In this document: positions 18,173 to 26,874 of the stretch, one piece after another
How positions within the stretch are numbered: position 1 is the first letter of the stretch
Layout: every line of letters starts with the position of its first letter
Origin: Gemmiger formicilis
GTDB taxonomy: Bacteria > Bacillota > Clostridia > Oscillospirales > Ruminococcaceae
Direction of reading: 5' to 3'
Length of the DNA: 64,000 bases
Assembly: GCF_018784445.1 (NCBI RefSeq)
Contig: NZ_WQOH01000017.1
Span: 56,751-120,750 of the forward strand
The notes under the pieces: generated by a model
The model's input: the letters and a program-made list of their open reading frames with translations, nothing else
What the model was told of the DNA's origin: nothing
The model's database searches: none
Made by a program: the position numbers and the translations under genes

Positions 18173-18220
18173 CTATGCGTAAATTTGTGTGCATTTTTAT
18201 GGGAAAGGGGGCACCCTACA

Positions 18221-18520
18221 ATGAACAAACGCAAAGGGCTGTCCTCGCAGGGATTCCTGCCGTGGTGGATCACCGTGCCGGTGTTTCTGATTATCTGCGC
18301 TTCGCTGTTCGTCAATCTCGTGCAGTATCAGGTGTCCATTGCGTCCAAACAGCAGGAGCTGCAATCCGTGCAGAACCAACTCAGCGCACAGCTTACCGAA
18401 AACGCTGAACTTTCCGGCACGCTGGAGCAGGGCGACAGCGCCATCATTGAGCGCTATGCCCGCGAGCAGGGCTACGCCAAGCCCAACGAGCGCGTGTTTG
18501 TGGATATCAGCGGAAAATAA
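18221..18520 (+). CDS. divIC: Septum formation initiator DivIC/FtsB family
   Basis: 99 aa from the ATG at 18221, which is preceded by AAAGGGGGC. It has one membrane helix (about residues 16-38) followed by a coiled coil of about 40 residues (KQQELQSVQNQLSAQLTENAEL) and a short C-terminal domain with ARE-GYAKPNERVF. It is a bitopic divisome protein that partners FtsL and DivIB. Its place between yabQ and yabR is as in Bacillus. Confidence 0.9.
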   Translation: MNKRKGLSSQGFLPWWITVPVFLIICASLFVNLVQYQVSIASKQQELQSVQNQLSAQLTENAELSGTLEQGDSAIIERYAREQGYAKPNERVFVDISGK

Positions 18521-18592
18521 ATCGTGTTACCAGCGGGGGCGCTTTGCGGCAACCCCCTGTAATAAAAATCATTTTTAAAGGGGTATCATAGT

Positions 18593-19075
18593 TTGGCATT
18601 ACAAGTTGGGGATATTGTCGAGGGCAAGGTCACTGGTATCAAGCCGTTCGGCGCGTTCGTTTCTCTGCCGGAGGGTAAGACTGGTCTTGTCCACATCTCC
18701 GAGGTTTCCTACGAGTTCGTACAGGATCTTTCCACGGTGCTCAGCGATGGGCAGACTGTTTCCGTCAAGGTGATTTCGATTGCACCTGACGGCAAAATTG
18801 CACTGTCCATCAAACGCACCCAGCCCGCACCGGAGCGCGGCCAGCGCCCGCCGCGCGGCGAGCATAACGGCAATGGCGGCGACCGCCGCAGTGCGCCGCG
18901 CCCCAAGCGCGAGGAAAAGCCCCGCGTATGGCAGCCCAAACCCGCTGCCCCACAGGGCGAAATGAGCTTTGAGGACATGATGGCCCGCTACAAGACCCGC
19001 AGCGAGGAAAAGATCGCGGACCTCAAGCGCGTGACTGAAAATCACCGCGGGGGCTACTCCCGCCGCCGCGGCTGA
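18593..19075 (+). CDS. yabR: S1-domain RNA-binding protein YabR
   Basis: 160 aa with a TTG start: AAAGGGG lies nine bases before TTG at 18593, and MALQVGDIVEGKV is the normal family beginning. An N-terminal S1 domain (residues 1-76; GKVTGIKPFGAFVSLPEGKTGLVHISE) is followed by an Arg/Gly/Pro-rich disordered region and a short conserved C-terminal MSFEDMMARYKTRSEEKI. General stress protein 13-like; probably associated with ribosomes or RNA. Confidence 0.9.
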   Translation: MALQVGDIVEGKVTGIKPFGAFVSLPEGKTGLVHISEVSYEFVQDLSTVLSDGQTVSVKVISIAPDGKIALSIKRTQPAPERGQRPPRGEHNGNGGDRRSAPRPKREEKPRVWQPKPAAPQGEMSFEDMMARYKTRSEEKIADLKRVTENHRGGYSRRRG

Positions 19076-19083
19076 TTTTGGCT

Positions 19084-19145
19084 GCCCAGCTACCAGAACG
19101 AACGGCCCTATCCTGACGGCTGTCAGCCGCCGGGCTGGGGTCTTT
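19084..19145 (+). terminator. Possible terminator after yabR
   Basis: Interleaved hairpins lie in the gap (CCCAGC pairing with GCTGGG, and an inner CTGAC GGCT GTCAG), followed by GGTCTTTTTG. The structure is not clean, so confidence is low. Confidence 0.4.
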
Positions 19146-19171
19146 TTGCAATTTTACAAGAAAGGACACCT

Positions 19172-20311
19172 ATGTCTACACTCTATACCATGGTCGCACC
19201 GTGCTTCTTCGGCACGGAGTCGACGCTGAATTTTGAGGTCAAGCGCCTGGGCGCACAGAACATCCAGGTCACGGATGGCCGCGTGGCGTTCCAGGGCGGG
19301 GCAGATGTGATCGCCGCCGCTAACCTGAACCTGCGCACGGCCGAGCGCGTCTTGCTGCTGCTGGCTACCTACAAAGCCACGACCTTTGATGAACTGTTCG
19401 ACGGCTGCTACAATATCGCGTGGGAGGAACTGCTCCCCGCCAACGCCGCCTTCCCGGTCAAGGGCTCCAGCCTGTCCAGCCAGCTTTCCAGCGTGCCCGC
19501 CTGCCAGAGCATCGTCAAAAAAGCCATCGTCAAGCGGCTGATGCAGGGCCACAAGGTCAGCACCCTGCCCGAGGACGGTGCCCTGTACAAGGTTCGATTC
19601 GCCCTGCGCAAGGACACCGTCGAGATTTACCTCGACACCTCCGGTGACGGTCTGCATAAGCGCGGCTACCGCAAAAACGCGACGCTGGCCCCCATCAAGG
19701 AGACGCTGGCCGCCGCCATTGCCGACCTGGGCCGTGTGCGCCGTGACTCTCTCGTGCAGGATCCATTCTGCGGTTCCGGCACGCTGGTCATCGAGGCTGC
19801 GCAGAAAGCGCTGAATCTGGCCCCCGGCCTGCGCCGCCGCTTTGCCGCCGAACATTTCGACTTTGTCCCCGCCGATATCTGGGCCGAGCAGCGACAGAAA
19901 GCTCTCTCTGAGGTCCGCAAGGATGCTGCTTTTGAGGGCATCGGCTATGATATCGACCCCGCTGCCGTGGCCCTGGCCAACGCCAACGCAAAGCTGGCGG
20001 GCGTGGGGGACCGCTGCCGCTTTGAAACCGCCGATGTCAAGGACTTCCGCGCCCTCGACAGTGCCACCGTCCTGACGAACCCGCCCTACGGCGAGCGCCT
20101 GGGCGACGCCAGTGAGGCCGCAGGCCTTGCCAAAACGCTGGGCCAGGTCTGGCAGGCCCACCCGGCACAGGGGCTGTACGCCATCACGGCGGACGCAGAT
20201 TTTGAACAGCACTTCGGCAAAAAGGCCGCCCGCCGCCGCAAGATCTACAACGGCATGATCCCGTGTCAGCTCTATATGTACTTTGAGCAGCCCAAGCGCG
20301 AGAGGAAGTAA
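19172..20311 (+). CDS. THUMP-domain class I SAM-dependent RNA methyltransferase (RlmL/YpsC-like)
   Basis: 379 aa. The N-terminal 160 residues contain ferredoxin-like and THUMP regions (VAPCFFGTESTLNFEVKRLG; VEIYLDTSGDGLHKRGYR). The Rossmann methyltransferase part has DPFCGSGTLVIEAA for SAM binding and catalytic NPPYGERL, indicating N-methylation of guanine in RNA. The family (YpsC, N-terminal half of RlmL) modifies 23S rRNA around G2445. The following NYN gene starts four bases after the stop. Confidence 0.9.
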   Translation: MSTLYTMVAPCFFGTESTLNFEVKRLGAQNIQVTDGRVAFQGGADVIAAANLNLRTAERVLLLLATYKATTFDELFDGCYNIAWEELLPANAAFPVKGSSLSSQLSSVPACQSIVKKAIVKRLMQGHKVSTLPEDGALYKVRFALRKDTVEIYLDTSGDGLHKRGYRKNATLAPIKETLAAAIADLGRVRRDSLVQDPFCGSGTLVIEAAQKALNLAPGLRRRFAAEHFDFVPADIWAEQRQKALSEVRKDAAFEGIGYDIDPAAVALANANAKLAGVGDRCRFETADVKDFRALDSATVLTNPPYGERLGDASEAAGLAKTLGQVWQAHPAQGLYAITADADFEQHFGKKAARRRKIYNGMIPCQLYMYFEQPKRERK

Positions 20312-20314
20312 GCC

Positions 20315-21139
20315 ATGGAAGACCTGAAACTGGCAATCCTCATCGACGCGGACAATATTTCGCCCAAGTACGTCAAAGTGATTCTCGATGAGGCCGCGAC
20401 CTTCGGCGTCGCCGCTTGCAAGCGCATCTACGGCGACTGGTCCGACGTTCGGCTGAAAAGCTGGAAGGACGCGCTGCTGAACAATTCCATCATCCCCATC
20501 CAGCAGTACAGCTACACCACCGGCAAAAATGCGACGGATTCCGCTATGATCATTGACGCGATGGACTTGCTGTACAGCGGCAATCTCGACGGCTTCTGCA
20601 TCGTCTCGTCGGACAGTGATTTTACCCGCCTGGCCGCCCGCCTGCGCGAGGCCGGCAAGCTGGTCATCGGCATGGGCGAGAGCAAGGCTCTCGGCCCCTT
20701 TGTCAAGGCCTGCGACCAGTTCAAATATCTGGATCTGATTCTCGACCACGGCGGGGACGAGGACGCCGCCCCGGCAGCCCCCGCCGCCGAGACCAGCGCC
20801 CGCGCCAACGCGGGGGACGATGCCGCCATCAACCGCGATTCCATCGGCCGCATCATCCACGGCCTGATTGATGAAATGGACGATGGCACCGGCTGGGTGC
20901 GCACCTCCCGCGTGGGCGACCAGCTCATCAAGCGCTACCCGGACTTCGACGTGCGCAACTTCGGCTCCAAGAGCCTGAACAAGTTCTTAGCGTCCCTGCC
21001 GGAACTGGAAGTCGAGGAGCGCATCCTCGCCAACGGAAACCCCATCCAGTTTGTCCACGTCAAGCCCACCCCGAAACCCGCCAAGAAACCGCCCCAGCGC
21101 CGCACCGTAAAGCGCACAACGCGGAAGAAAAAACAGTAA
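20315..21139 (+). CDS. NYN-domain protein with C-terminal OST-HTH/LOTUS domain
   Basis: 274 aa. Residues 1-145 form a PIN-like NYN nuclease domain (LAILIDADNISPKYVKVILDEA, IDAMDLLYSG and SSDSDFTRLAARLRE) with the acidic residues expected for metal binding. An Ala-rich linker leads to a LOTUS/OST-HTH domain (about 175-255; SIGRIIHGLIDEMDDGTGWV). The tail is extremely basic (Lys/Arg/Pro). Such combinations are thought to act as RNases or RNA binders. It is cotranscribed with the RNA methyltransferase and followed by a clear terminator. Confidence 0.85.
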   Translation: MEDLKLAILIDADNISPKYVKVILDEAATFGVAACKRIYGDWSDVRLKSWKDALLNNSIIPIQQYSYTTGKNATDSAMIIDAMDLLYSGNLDGFCIVSSDSDFTRLAARLREAGKLVIGMGESKALGPFVKACDQFKYLDLILDHGGDEDAAPAAPAAETSARANAGDDAAINRDSIGRIIHGLIDEMDDGTGWVRTSRVGDQLIKRYPDFDVRNFGSKSLNKFLASLPELEVEERILANGNPIQFVHVKPTPKPAKKPPQRRTVKRTTRKKKQ

Positions 21140-21147
21140 AAGAAGCA

Positions 21148-21182
21148 GCCCCCTGAACGCATCGCGCTCAGGGGGCATTTTT
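21148..21182 (+). terminator. Rho-independent terminator of the methyltransferase-NYN unit
   Basis: GCCCCCTGA (21148-21156) pairs with TCAGGGGGC (21168-21176), followed by ATTTTTCT. It lies between convergent genes. Confidence 0.85.
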
Positions 21183-22541
21183 CTATTCCGCAGGCAGCAA
21201 ATACGACGTGTTCACCCAGCCGAAATGGGGCATCCCATACAGCGGATCATACCGCACCAGTGCCCAGCCGGGGACGGCGCTGGCGTACCCATACACCCGC
21301 AGCGTGCTGGAAGATATCCGGTCGATGATATCATATTCCGTCCCTGGCCCGGTGCGCAGATTCAAACGGTTGCTGCTATCGGCGTCCGCCCGAAAATACA
21401 CGGTATCCGTCCGCGTGGGCCGCGTATCCGGGGCGACGATATCCCCGGACAGCGTATCCAGCGGGTCGGGCTTTGCCACACCGGGAATTGTGTACTCGTG
21501 CCAGCCGTCGTTCTGTTTGACCCAGGCTGTGCTGCCGTCCCACACAAGACCGTCATAGGTGCAGGGGACAAACTCAGCCCCGCTGCCATCCAACAGGCCA
21601 AACTGACCATCCCGGCACACGACCGCATAGCCGTTCAACAGCGGTGCGGCGCGGGCGGCGGTCAGCGGTGTGTCGGAGTAAATGTCAAAATCGTACACGG
21701 CATCATAGCATAAGCCTGTCGCCTCGCGGCCCGTTGTGTCGAGATATACCCAGCGGCCATCCCGTTGGGCAGAGGCCAGCGGTGCGTCAAAGAAGAAATC
21801 AGCCGCGCTGTATGTGCAGCTTTTAGCCGCTGTGCCGTTCCTGTCCCGATACACATAGACCCCGTCGCTGACAAAATTGTACCAATCGTCGCTCTCGTGG
21901 GTGGTCGTGCCGCTGACCGTGGGTACGATGCCGTCGGCGCGGCCGCTGTACAGGCATAGGGCCTCGTCGGTGGGGGCGGCGAACTCGCCGGGACCGATGC
22001 TGCCCGCGTAGACGTACACGCTGGCATCCTGCAAATAGACAAACATCCGATAGCCGCCGCCGTCGTGGGCGTCGCAGAGCACGCCGTCGCCGGTCTCCTT
22101 CAGCTGGGCATTCAACTGCTCTTGCAGCGGCTCGATTTCCTCCCAGGTCATGCCGTCTGTGTAACCATGCCAGTGATGGGCGTTCCAGCCGCATTCAAAC
22201 AGCGGGTACGGTGCGCGGCAGGGAAGAACCTCGGTGCCATCGCTGCGCATCAGGCCCCATTTGCCGTCCCTGCACATGGTATAGTAGTCGGTATCAGGAT
22301 AGGTCTGGAACTCCCGCGCATAGGCAATGAGCCGGATGTCGTCGTAGTCCAGCACGGGCGCATCGGTCGGGATAAGACCCTGGGGCGCTGCCGCGGCCCC
22401 GGCGGTTTCCGCAGTTTCCGAGGACTGTGCCGTGTCGGGCGTTTCGGGCGCGGCGGTGGGGTGCACGGTTGGTACATCTGTCCCGGCGGCACAGCCTGCC
22501 AGCAGCAAAGCGGATAACAGGGGAAACAAAACTTTTTTCAC
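21183..22541 (-). CDS. Lipoprotein with WG-type repeats and C-terminal SH3 domain
   Basis: About 452 aa from the GTG at 22541, chosen because it begins VKKVLFPLLSALLLAGC, a lipoprotein signal peptide with lipobox LAGC. A Thr/Ala/Pro-rich linker follows. The body holds at least three imperfect WG/KWG-like units (RDGKWGLMRSDGTEVLPC, RDGRWVYLDTTGREATG, RDGQFGLLDGSGAEFVPC) spaced about 100-150 residues apart. The C-terminal 60 residues are a bacterial SH3 domain (NLRTGPGTEYDIIDRISS, GWVNTSYLLP). It should be anchored outside the cell and bind peptidoglycan or a ligand. Precise role unknown. Confidence 0.8.
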   Translation of the reverse strand: MKKVLFPLLSALLLAGCAAGTDVPTVHPTAAPETPDTAQSSETAETAGAAAAPQGLIPTDAPVLDYDDIRLIAYAREFQTYPDTDYYTMCRDGKWGLMRSDGTEVLPCRAPYPLFECGWNAHHWHGYTDGMTWEEIEPLQEQLNAQLKETGDGVLCDAHDGGGYRMFVYLQDASVYVYAGSIGPGEFAAPTDEALCLYSGRADGIVPTVSGTTTHESDDWYNFVSDGVYVYRDRNGTAAKSCTYSAADFFFDAPLASAQRDGRWVYLDTTGREATGLCYDAVYDFDIYSDTPLTAARAAPLLNGYAVVCRDGQFGLLDGSGAEFVPCTYDGLVWDGSTAWVKQNDGWHEYTIPGVAKPDPLDTLSGDIVAPDTRPTRTDTVYFRADADSSNRLNLRTGPGTEYDIIDRISSSTLRVYGYASAVPGWALVRYDPLYGMPHFGWVNTSYLLPAE

Positions 22542-22645
22542 GACATTCACCGCCTTTTTTTCTTTTTTCTTTAGTATAGCACAAGCGCCCCGCACCGGGA
22601 AATACAGTGCAGGGCGCTTGTGTAAATTTTACAAATATTACAAAA

Positions 22646-23539
22646 TTATTCGTAGGTACGCCGCCCGGCGAACACGCACAAGGGGCGCTTGGCCTTGCCC
22701 ATGCCCATCAGCTGCACGGCGGCGGCCAGGGTGGCCCCGGCGCTGGTGCAGGCGGGGACACCGTCAAAGAACAGCACCTCCCGCGCGGCGCGCTCGGCGT
22801 CGGCGGTGGTCACAGTCAGCACGGTATCCACGACGTAAGGGTTGTAGTTTTCCGGCACAAAGCCCGGGCCGATGCCCGCAATGCCGTGCTGCCCGATGAA
22901 CCCACCGGAGATGGCGGCACACTCGGCAGGCTCCACCGCGACGATGCGCACCATGCTGTTCCATGCCTTGATGTACTCGGCCACGCCGGTGATGGTGCCG
23001 CCGCTGCCTACGCCGATGACGATGGCGTCAATGGCGTCGCCTGCGTGTTTCAAAATCTGCGGCCCGGTCACGCGTCGGTGATATTCAGGGTTGTCGTCGT
23101 TGGAAAAATAGTGGGTGTAGTACCCGCCGTACCGCTTGGCAGTGTCGGCGGCAATGCGGTCCATGGCCCGGCGGCCGCCGCTGCTGCACGCAATGATGCG
23201 TGCGCCTAAATCCTGTAAATGCTTACGCCGCGCAATGGGCAGGTTGCTGGGCACGACGAGGATGCAGGGGTGGCCGGTCGTAGCGCAGCTGACCGCCAGC
23301 GCCGCGCCGAAGCTGCCGGAGCTGGCCTCCACTACCGGCATACCGGGCTGCAAAGTGCCGCGCTCGGTGGCAAAGGCGAGCATCGTCTCGGCCAGGCCGT
23401 CCTTCGAGGTGCCGGTTGCCCCGCCGAAATCGAGATAGGCGAGGATGCCCGCTTCCAGCCCATGGCGGCCGGAATAGCCGTCCAGCCGCACCACGGGGGA
23501 ACGGTAGACTTCCTGATAATAGCTGTTCACGATGGGCAT
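22646..23539 (-). CDS. PLP-dependent cysteine synthase-like enzyme
   Basis: About 297 aa; the ATG at 23539 has GAGGTG in front. It has the fold-type II hallmarks of the O-acetylserine sulfhydrylase/cystathionine beta-synthase family: a likely PLP lysine K46 in GTSKDG, a cofactor loop SSGSFGAALA and the phosphate cup GVGSGGTITG. The cofactor loop lacks the usual Asn of SSGN/TSGN, having Ser instead, so substrate or chemistry may differ from CysK. No sulfur-assimilation neighbours are present. It stands as a single minus-strand gene. Confidence 0.8.
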   Translation of the reverse strand: MPIVNSYYQEVYRSPVVRLDGYSGRHGLEAGILAYLDFGGATGTSKDGLAETMLAFATERGTLQPGMPVVEASSGSFGAALAVSCATTGHPCILVVPSNLPIARRKHLQDLGARIIACSSGGRRAMDRIAADTAKRYGGYYTHYFSNDDNPEYHRRVTGPQILKHAGDAIDAIVIGVGSGGTITGVAEYIKAWNSMVRIVAVEPAECAAISGGFIGQHGIAGIGPGFVPENYNPYVVDTVLTVTTADAERAAREVLFFDGVPACTSAGATLAAAVQLMGMGKAKRPLCVFAGRRTYE

Positions 23540-23635
23540 AGGGGACACCTCACTTTCAAAAAACGACAACATTTTTATTATAGCATAGTTCAGGGTGGTT
23601 TGCTATGGATGGAGAGAAAAATATTATGTCGGAAG

Positions 23636-23768
23636 GGAAAAGCCCCTCAGGCCTCGCAGGCTCGGCTAGCTCCCCACTTCGTGGGGCACCTTTTGCGCGG
23701 GCAAAGCCCGCGAGAAAGCCTCCTCGCTTTGCGGGGAGGTGACGAGCGCAGCAAAGTCGGAGGGGCAT
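23636..23768. repeat. Complex multi-hairpin intergenic element
   Basis: About 130 bp made of several adjacent hairpins: CCCCAC TTCG TGGGG-like, GCGGGC AAA GCCCGC, and CCTC.CGC TTT GCG.GGAGG, flanked by AGCCCCTC and GGAGGGGC inverted ends. No coding sequence is apparent. It is a different family from the GTAGGGGC repeats. A shorter CTCCCTCC-containing relative may be at 37059-37112. Confidence 0.55.
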
Positions 23769-23835
23769 TCTCCGTTTGCCATCACAGCGCTGCTAAAAAA
23801 TCTGCCGTATTTCTTCAAAAAATCGCTCCACAGAC

Positions 23836-23864
23836 TTGACTTCCGGCATCTGTTCTGTTATAAT
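23836..23864 (+). promoter_or_regulatory. Promoter of the ylxM-ffh operon
   Basis: TTGACT (23836-23841), a 17-base spacer and TATAAT (23859-23864). It lies about 65 bases before the ylxM start. Confidence 0.8.
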
Positions 23865-23928
23865 TCATAGGCTGATGTAAAGAAAATTACTTTACACAGC
23901 TTTCACAAGCAGCAAAGGGGGCGCGGGC

Positions 23929-24327
23929 ATGGCCGGCAAGCCGCAGAAAAACCTTGCCTACTCCGTCCTGCTGGACTTCTACGGCCCGGTCTTGACGGAC
24001 AAACAGCGCGTCATCCTGACGGAATACTACGACGAGGATCTGTCCTTAGCCGAAATCGCCGAAAACCTCGGCATCACGCGGCAGGGCGTGCGGGACGCCA
24101 TCAAGCATGGCGAGGCAGCGCTGGACGAGCTGGAGCAAAAGCTCGGCAATGCGCGCCGCCACACCCAGATGCGGGCCGATTTGGATCGTCTGCGGGTGCT
24201 CGTGACAGAAATCCGCTGCTGCAACTCCGGCTCCTTCACGCCGGATCCGCGCATCAACCACGATACGCAGGAAATGCTTACGATCTTACAACGCTTGGAC
24301 ACGCAGGAGGATGCCGATGGCCTTTGA
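23929..24327 (+). CDS. ylxM: UPF0122 DNA-binding protein YlxM
   Basis: 132 aa with a sigma-factor region 4-like helix-turn-helix (LTDKQRVILTEYYDEDLSL, AEIAENLGITRQGVRDAIK). YlxM is always next to ffh in Firmicutes and has been linked to the SRP pathway in streptococci. It overlaps the start of ffh by 11 bases, and the ffh ribosome binding site lies within its last codons. Confidence 0.93.
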   Translation: MAGKPQKNLAYSVLLDFYGPVLTDKQRVILTEYYDEDLSLAEIAENLGITRQGVRDAIKHGEAALDELEQKLGNARRHTQMRADLDRLRVLVTEIRCCNSGSFTPDPRINHDTQEMLTILQRLDTQEDADGL

Positions 24328-25675
24328 GTCTTTAACAGAGCGCTTGAATGGCGTTTTCAAAAAACTGCGCGGCAAGGGTAAGCTGAACGAGGCCGATATC
24401 AAGGCCGCCATGCGGGAAGTCCGGATGGCACTGCTGGAAGCCGACGTCAACTACAAGGTGGCGAAAGACTTCTGCGCCCAGGTTTCCGAGCGTGCCATGG
24501 GTCAGGAGGTCATGGAGAGCCTGACCCCCGCCCAGCAGGTCGTCAAGATCGTCAACGAGGAACTGACCAACCTCATGGGCGGCAATGAGCCGAAGTACCT
24601 GCGCCTGAAAAACAAGGGCCAGACCGTGCTGATGATGTGCGGCCTGCAGGGCAACGGCAAGACCACCCACGCCGCAAAGCTCGGCAAATATTATCGCAGC
24701 CAGGGCCGCCGCCCGCTGTTGGTCGCCTGCGATATCTACCGCCCCGCTGCCATTGAGCAGTTGAAGGTGGTGGGCGAGCAGGCCGGTGTGCCGGTGTTCA
24801 CCCTCGGCACCGAGAAGCCCGAGATCATCGCGCAGAAGGCAATGTCTTATGCGAAGGATCACGGCAATGATATTGTCATTCTCGATACCGCAGGCCGTCT
24901 GCAGATCGATGACCAGCTCATGGATGAGCTGGTGCGCATTAAGCAGGCGGTCGAGGTCGATGAAACTTTGCTGGTCGTGGACGCCATGGCCGGTCAGGAA
25001 GCCGTCAACGTGGCAAAGACCTTCAATGAGAAGGTCGGCATCAGTGGTGTGATTCTGACCAAGACCGACGGCGACACCCGCGGCGGCGCGGCGCTTTCGG
25101 TGCTGGCCGTGACCGGTATGCCCATCTATTTCCAGGGTACCGGCGAAAAGCTCGAGGATCTTGAGCCGTTCTACCCGGCACGCATGGCAAACCGCATCCT
25201 TGGCATGGGAGATGTGCTTTCCCTGATTGAGAAAGCCCAGAGTGTCCAGAATGACAAGGAAGCCGAGGCCGCTGCCAAGCGCCTGATGGAGAACAAGTTC
25301 GACATGAACGACCTGCTGACCCAGTTCCAGCAGGTGAAAAAGATGGGCGGTGCGTCGGCGCTGTTGGCCATGATGCCCGGCGGCAATCAGATCGATCCCG
25401 ACTCCCTCGATGAAAAGGCACTGCCCCGCATCGAGGCCATCATCTACTCAATGACCCCGGCGGAACGCGCTAAACCAGACATCATCAACCCCAAGCGCAA
25501 GCGCCGCATTGCAGCAGGTTCCGGCACCTCGGTGGAGGACGTGAACAAGCTGCTGCGTCAGTTTGAAATGATGCAGAAGATGATGAAAAAGGTCAAGCGC
25601 AACCCCAAGGGCTTCATGCGCAGCCTGGGTAACATGGGCGGCATGGGCGGCTTCAAAGGCTTTGGCCGCAAATAA
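24317..25675 (+). CDS. ffh: Signal recognition particle protein Ffh (SRP54)
   Basis: 452 aa. The ATG at 24317 is chosen (MAFESLTERLNGVF) because AGGAGG lies six bases before it; another ATG six bases earlier is spaced too close. N domain (1-90), G domain GTPase motifs GLQGNGKTTHAAKLG, DTAGR and TKTDGDTRGGAALS, then a Met-rich M domain (about 300-452; MMQKMMKKVKRNPKGFMRSLGN) that binds 4.5S RNA and signal sequences. It targets membrane proteins to FtsY/Sec. No SRP RNA gene is recognised in the window. Confidence 0.98.
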   Translation: MAFESLTERLNGVFKKLRGKGKLNEADIKAAMREVRMALLEADVNYKVAKDFCAQVSERAMGQEVMESLTPAQQVVKIVNEELTNLMGGNEPKYLRLKNKGQTVLMMCGLQGNGKTTHAAKLGKYYRSQGRRPLLVACDIYRPAAIEQLKVVGEQAGVPVFTLGTEKPEIIAQKAMSYAKDHGNDIVILDTAGRLQIDDQLMDELVRIKQAVEVDETLLVVDAMAGQEAVNVAKTFNEKVGISGVILTKTDGDTRGGAALSVLAVTGMPIYFQGTGEKLEDLEPFYPARMANRILGMGDVLSLIEKAQSVQNDKEAEAAAKRLMENKFDMNDLLTQFQQVKKMGGASALLAMMPGGNQIDPDSLDEKALPRIEAIIYSMTPAERAKPDIINPKRKRRIAAGSGTSVEDVNKLLRQFEMMQKMMKKVKRNPKGFMRSLGNMGGMGGFKGFGRK

Positions 25676-25773
25676 TTTCAGGTATGACCCGCTCGGCTTT
25701 ACGGCCCACGGGATGTACAATATATTAAAGATGCCCCGCAAGGGCCGTAAACAATTTTTGGAGGAATATTACT

Positions 25774-26013
25774 ATGGTTAAGATTCGTCTGCGCCGCATG
25801 GGCGCCAAGAAGGCTCCTTTCTACCGCGTTGTTGTTGCTGACAGCCGCTTCGCCCGTGATGGCCGTTTCATCGAGGAAATCGGCTACTACGATCCGACCA
25901 AGGAGCCTTCTGTCGTCAAGATCGACGCTGAGAAGGCCAAGCAGTGGCTGGACAACGGTGCTCAGCCCACCGACACCGTCCGCGAGATCCTGAAGAAGGC
26001 CGCCGTTCTGTAA
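25774..26013 (+). CDS. rpsP: 30S ribosomal protein S16
   Basis: 79 aa, starts [25 protein letters not shown] minus the last residues, fully typical of S16. A TTGGAGGA site precedes it. Codon use leans to GTT/GCT, as expected for a highly expressed gene. Part of the conserved ffh-rpsP-khpA-rimM-trmD block. Confidence 0.98.
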   Translation: MVKIRLRRMGAKKAPFYRVVVADSRFARDGRFIEEIGYYDPTKEPSVVKIDAEKAKQWLDNGAQPTDTVREILKKAAVL

Positions 26014-26044
26014 TTTGTTCGCTTTTTAGGGAGGGAACGCCACA

Positions 26045-26278
26045 ATGCAGGAACTCTTATTAGCCGTTGCCCGCGGCCTTGTCGAGGACAAGGAGGCCGT
26101 GCAGGTGACTGTTGATCCCATGCGCGAGGATGGCACTGTTGTCTACCACCTCAAGGTGGCCGAGGCCGATATGGGCCGCGTCATCGGCAAGCAGGGCCGC
26201 ATCGCCAAGGCGATTCGCGTTGTCATGCGTGCCGCTGCCGTCCGTCAGGGCGAAAAAGTCATCGTCGAGATCGACTAA
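26045..26278 (+). CDS. khpA: KH-domain RNA-binding protein KhpA (YlqC)
   Basis: 77 aa composed of one KH domain with the GxxG loop in RVIGKQGRIAKAIRVVMRAAA. It forms heterodimers with KhpB in Firmicutes and binds many RNAs. Fixed position between rpsP and rimM. A hairpin terminator/attenuator follows before rimM. Confidence 0.94.
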   Translation: MQELLLAVARGLVEDKEAVQVTVDPMREDGTVVYHLKVAEADMGRVIGKQGRIAKAIRVVMRAAAVRQGEKVIVEID

Positions 26279-26288
26279 GACCCGAACC

Positions 26289-26322
26289 AAAGCACTTTGC
26301 CGCAGGGTAAAGTGCTTTTTCT
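26289..26322 (+). terminator. Intra-operon terminator between khpA and rimM
   Basis: A perfect ten-base stem AAAGCACTTT (26289-26298) and AAAGTGCTTT (26309-26318) with a ten-base loop, running into TTCTGT. It likely reduces rimM-trmD transcription relative to rpsP-khpA. Confidence 0.8.
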
Positions 26323-26339
26323 GTATCAGGAGGAACCCT

Positions 26340-26870
26340 ATGCAAAACTATCTTCCCGCCTGCAAAATCGTCTCCACCCATGGCGTGCGCGGCGAAATGA
26401 AAGCCCTGCCGCTGTGCGACGGCGCGGCGTTCCTGGCAAAGTTCAAGCGCCTGTTCACCAGCGCTGACGGCGCAGGGGAGACCCGCGTGCTGGGCGTGCG
26501 TGCCCAGGGCAACGTCATCCTGCTGCGGCTGGACGGCGTCACCGATATGGACGGCGCCCGCGCCCAGGTGGGCCGCACCTACTACCTTGCCAAGGCCGAT
26601 GCCAAACTGCCCCGGGGCCGCTATTTCATTGATGACCTGCTGGGCTGTGACGTTGTGGATGCCGACACTGACCGCGTCTACGGCCAGCTGACGAATGTGG
26701 ACCGCCCCGCCGCCCAGGATATCTATACTGTGACCGATGGGGCAGGCGAGGAGCATATGCTGCCCGCAGTGCCGGAGTTCGTCAAAAAAATAGACATTGA
26801 CTCGCGTAAAATTTTCGTGACGCCCATCGAGGGTATGTTCACCGATGCCGTCAACGGCGACGAGGACTGA
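26340..26870 (+). CDS. rimM: Ribosome maturation factor RimM
   Basis: 176 aa from the ATG at 26340, preceded by AGGAGG. The N-terminal RimM barrel (KIVSTHGVRGEMKALPL) and a C-terminal PRC-barrel domain (RYFIDDLLGCDVVD, MLPAVPEFVKKIDID) are both present. It assists 30S head assembly. Four bases separate it from trmD. Confidence 0.95.
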   Translation: MQNYLPACKIVSTHGVRGEMKALPLCDGAAFLAKFKRLFTSADGAGETRVLGVRAQGNVILLRLDGVTDMDGARAQVGRTYYLAKADAKLPRGRYFIDDLLGCDVVDADTDRVYGQLTNVDRPAAQDIYTVTDGAGEEHMLPAVPEFVKKIDIDSRKIFVTPIEGMFTDAVNGDED

Positions 26871-26874
26871 GCCG

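Noticed and set aside
19154..20860. 568-codon antisense frame over the methyltransferase and NYN genes
   Set aside because: Both plus-strand genes are complete and coupled; the antisense frame has no recognisable domain or start site.
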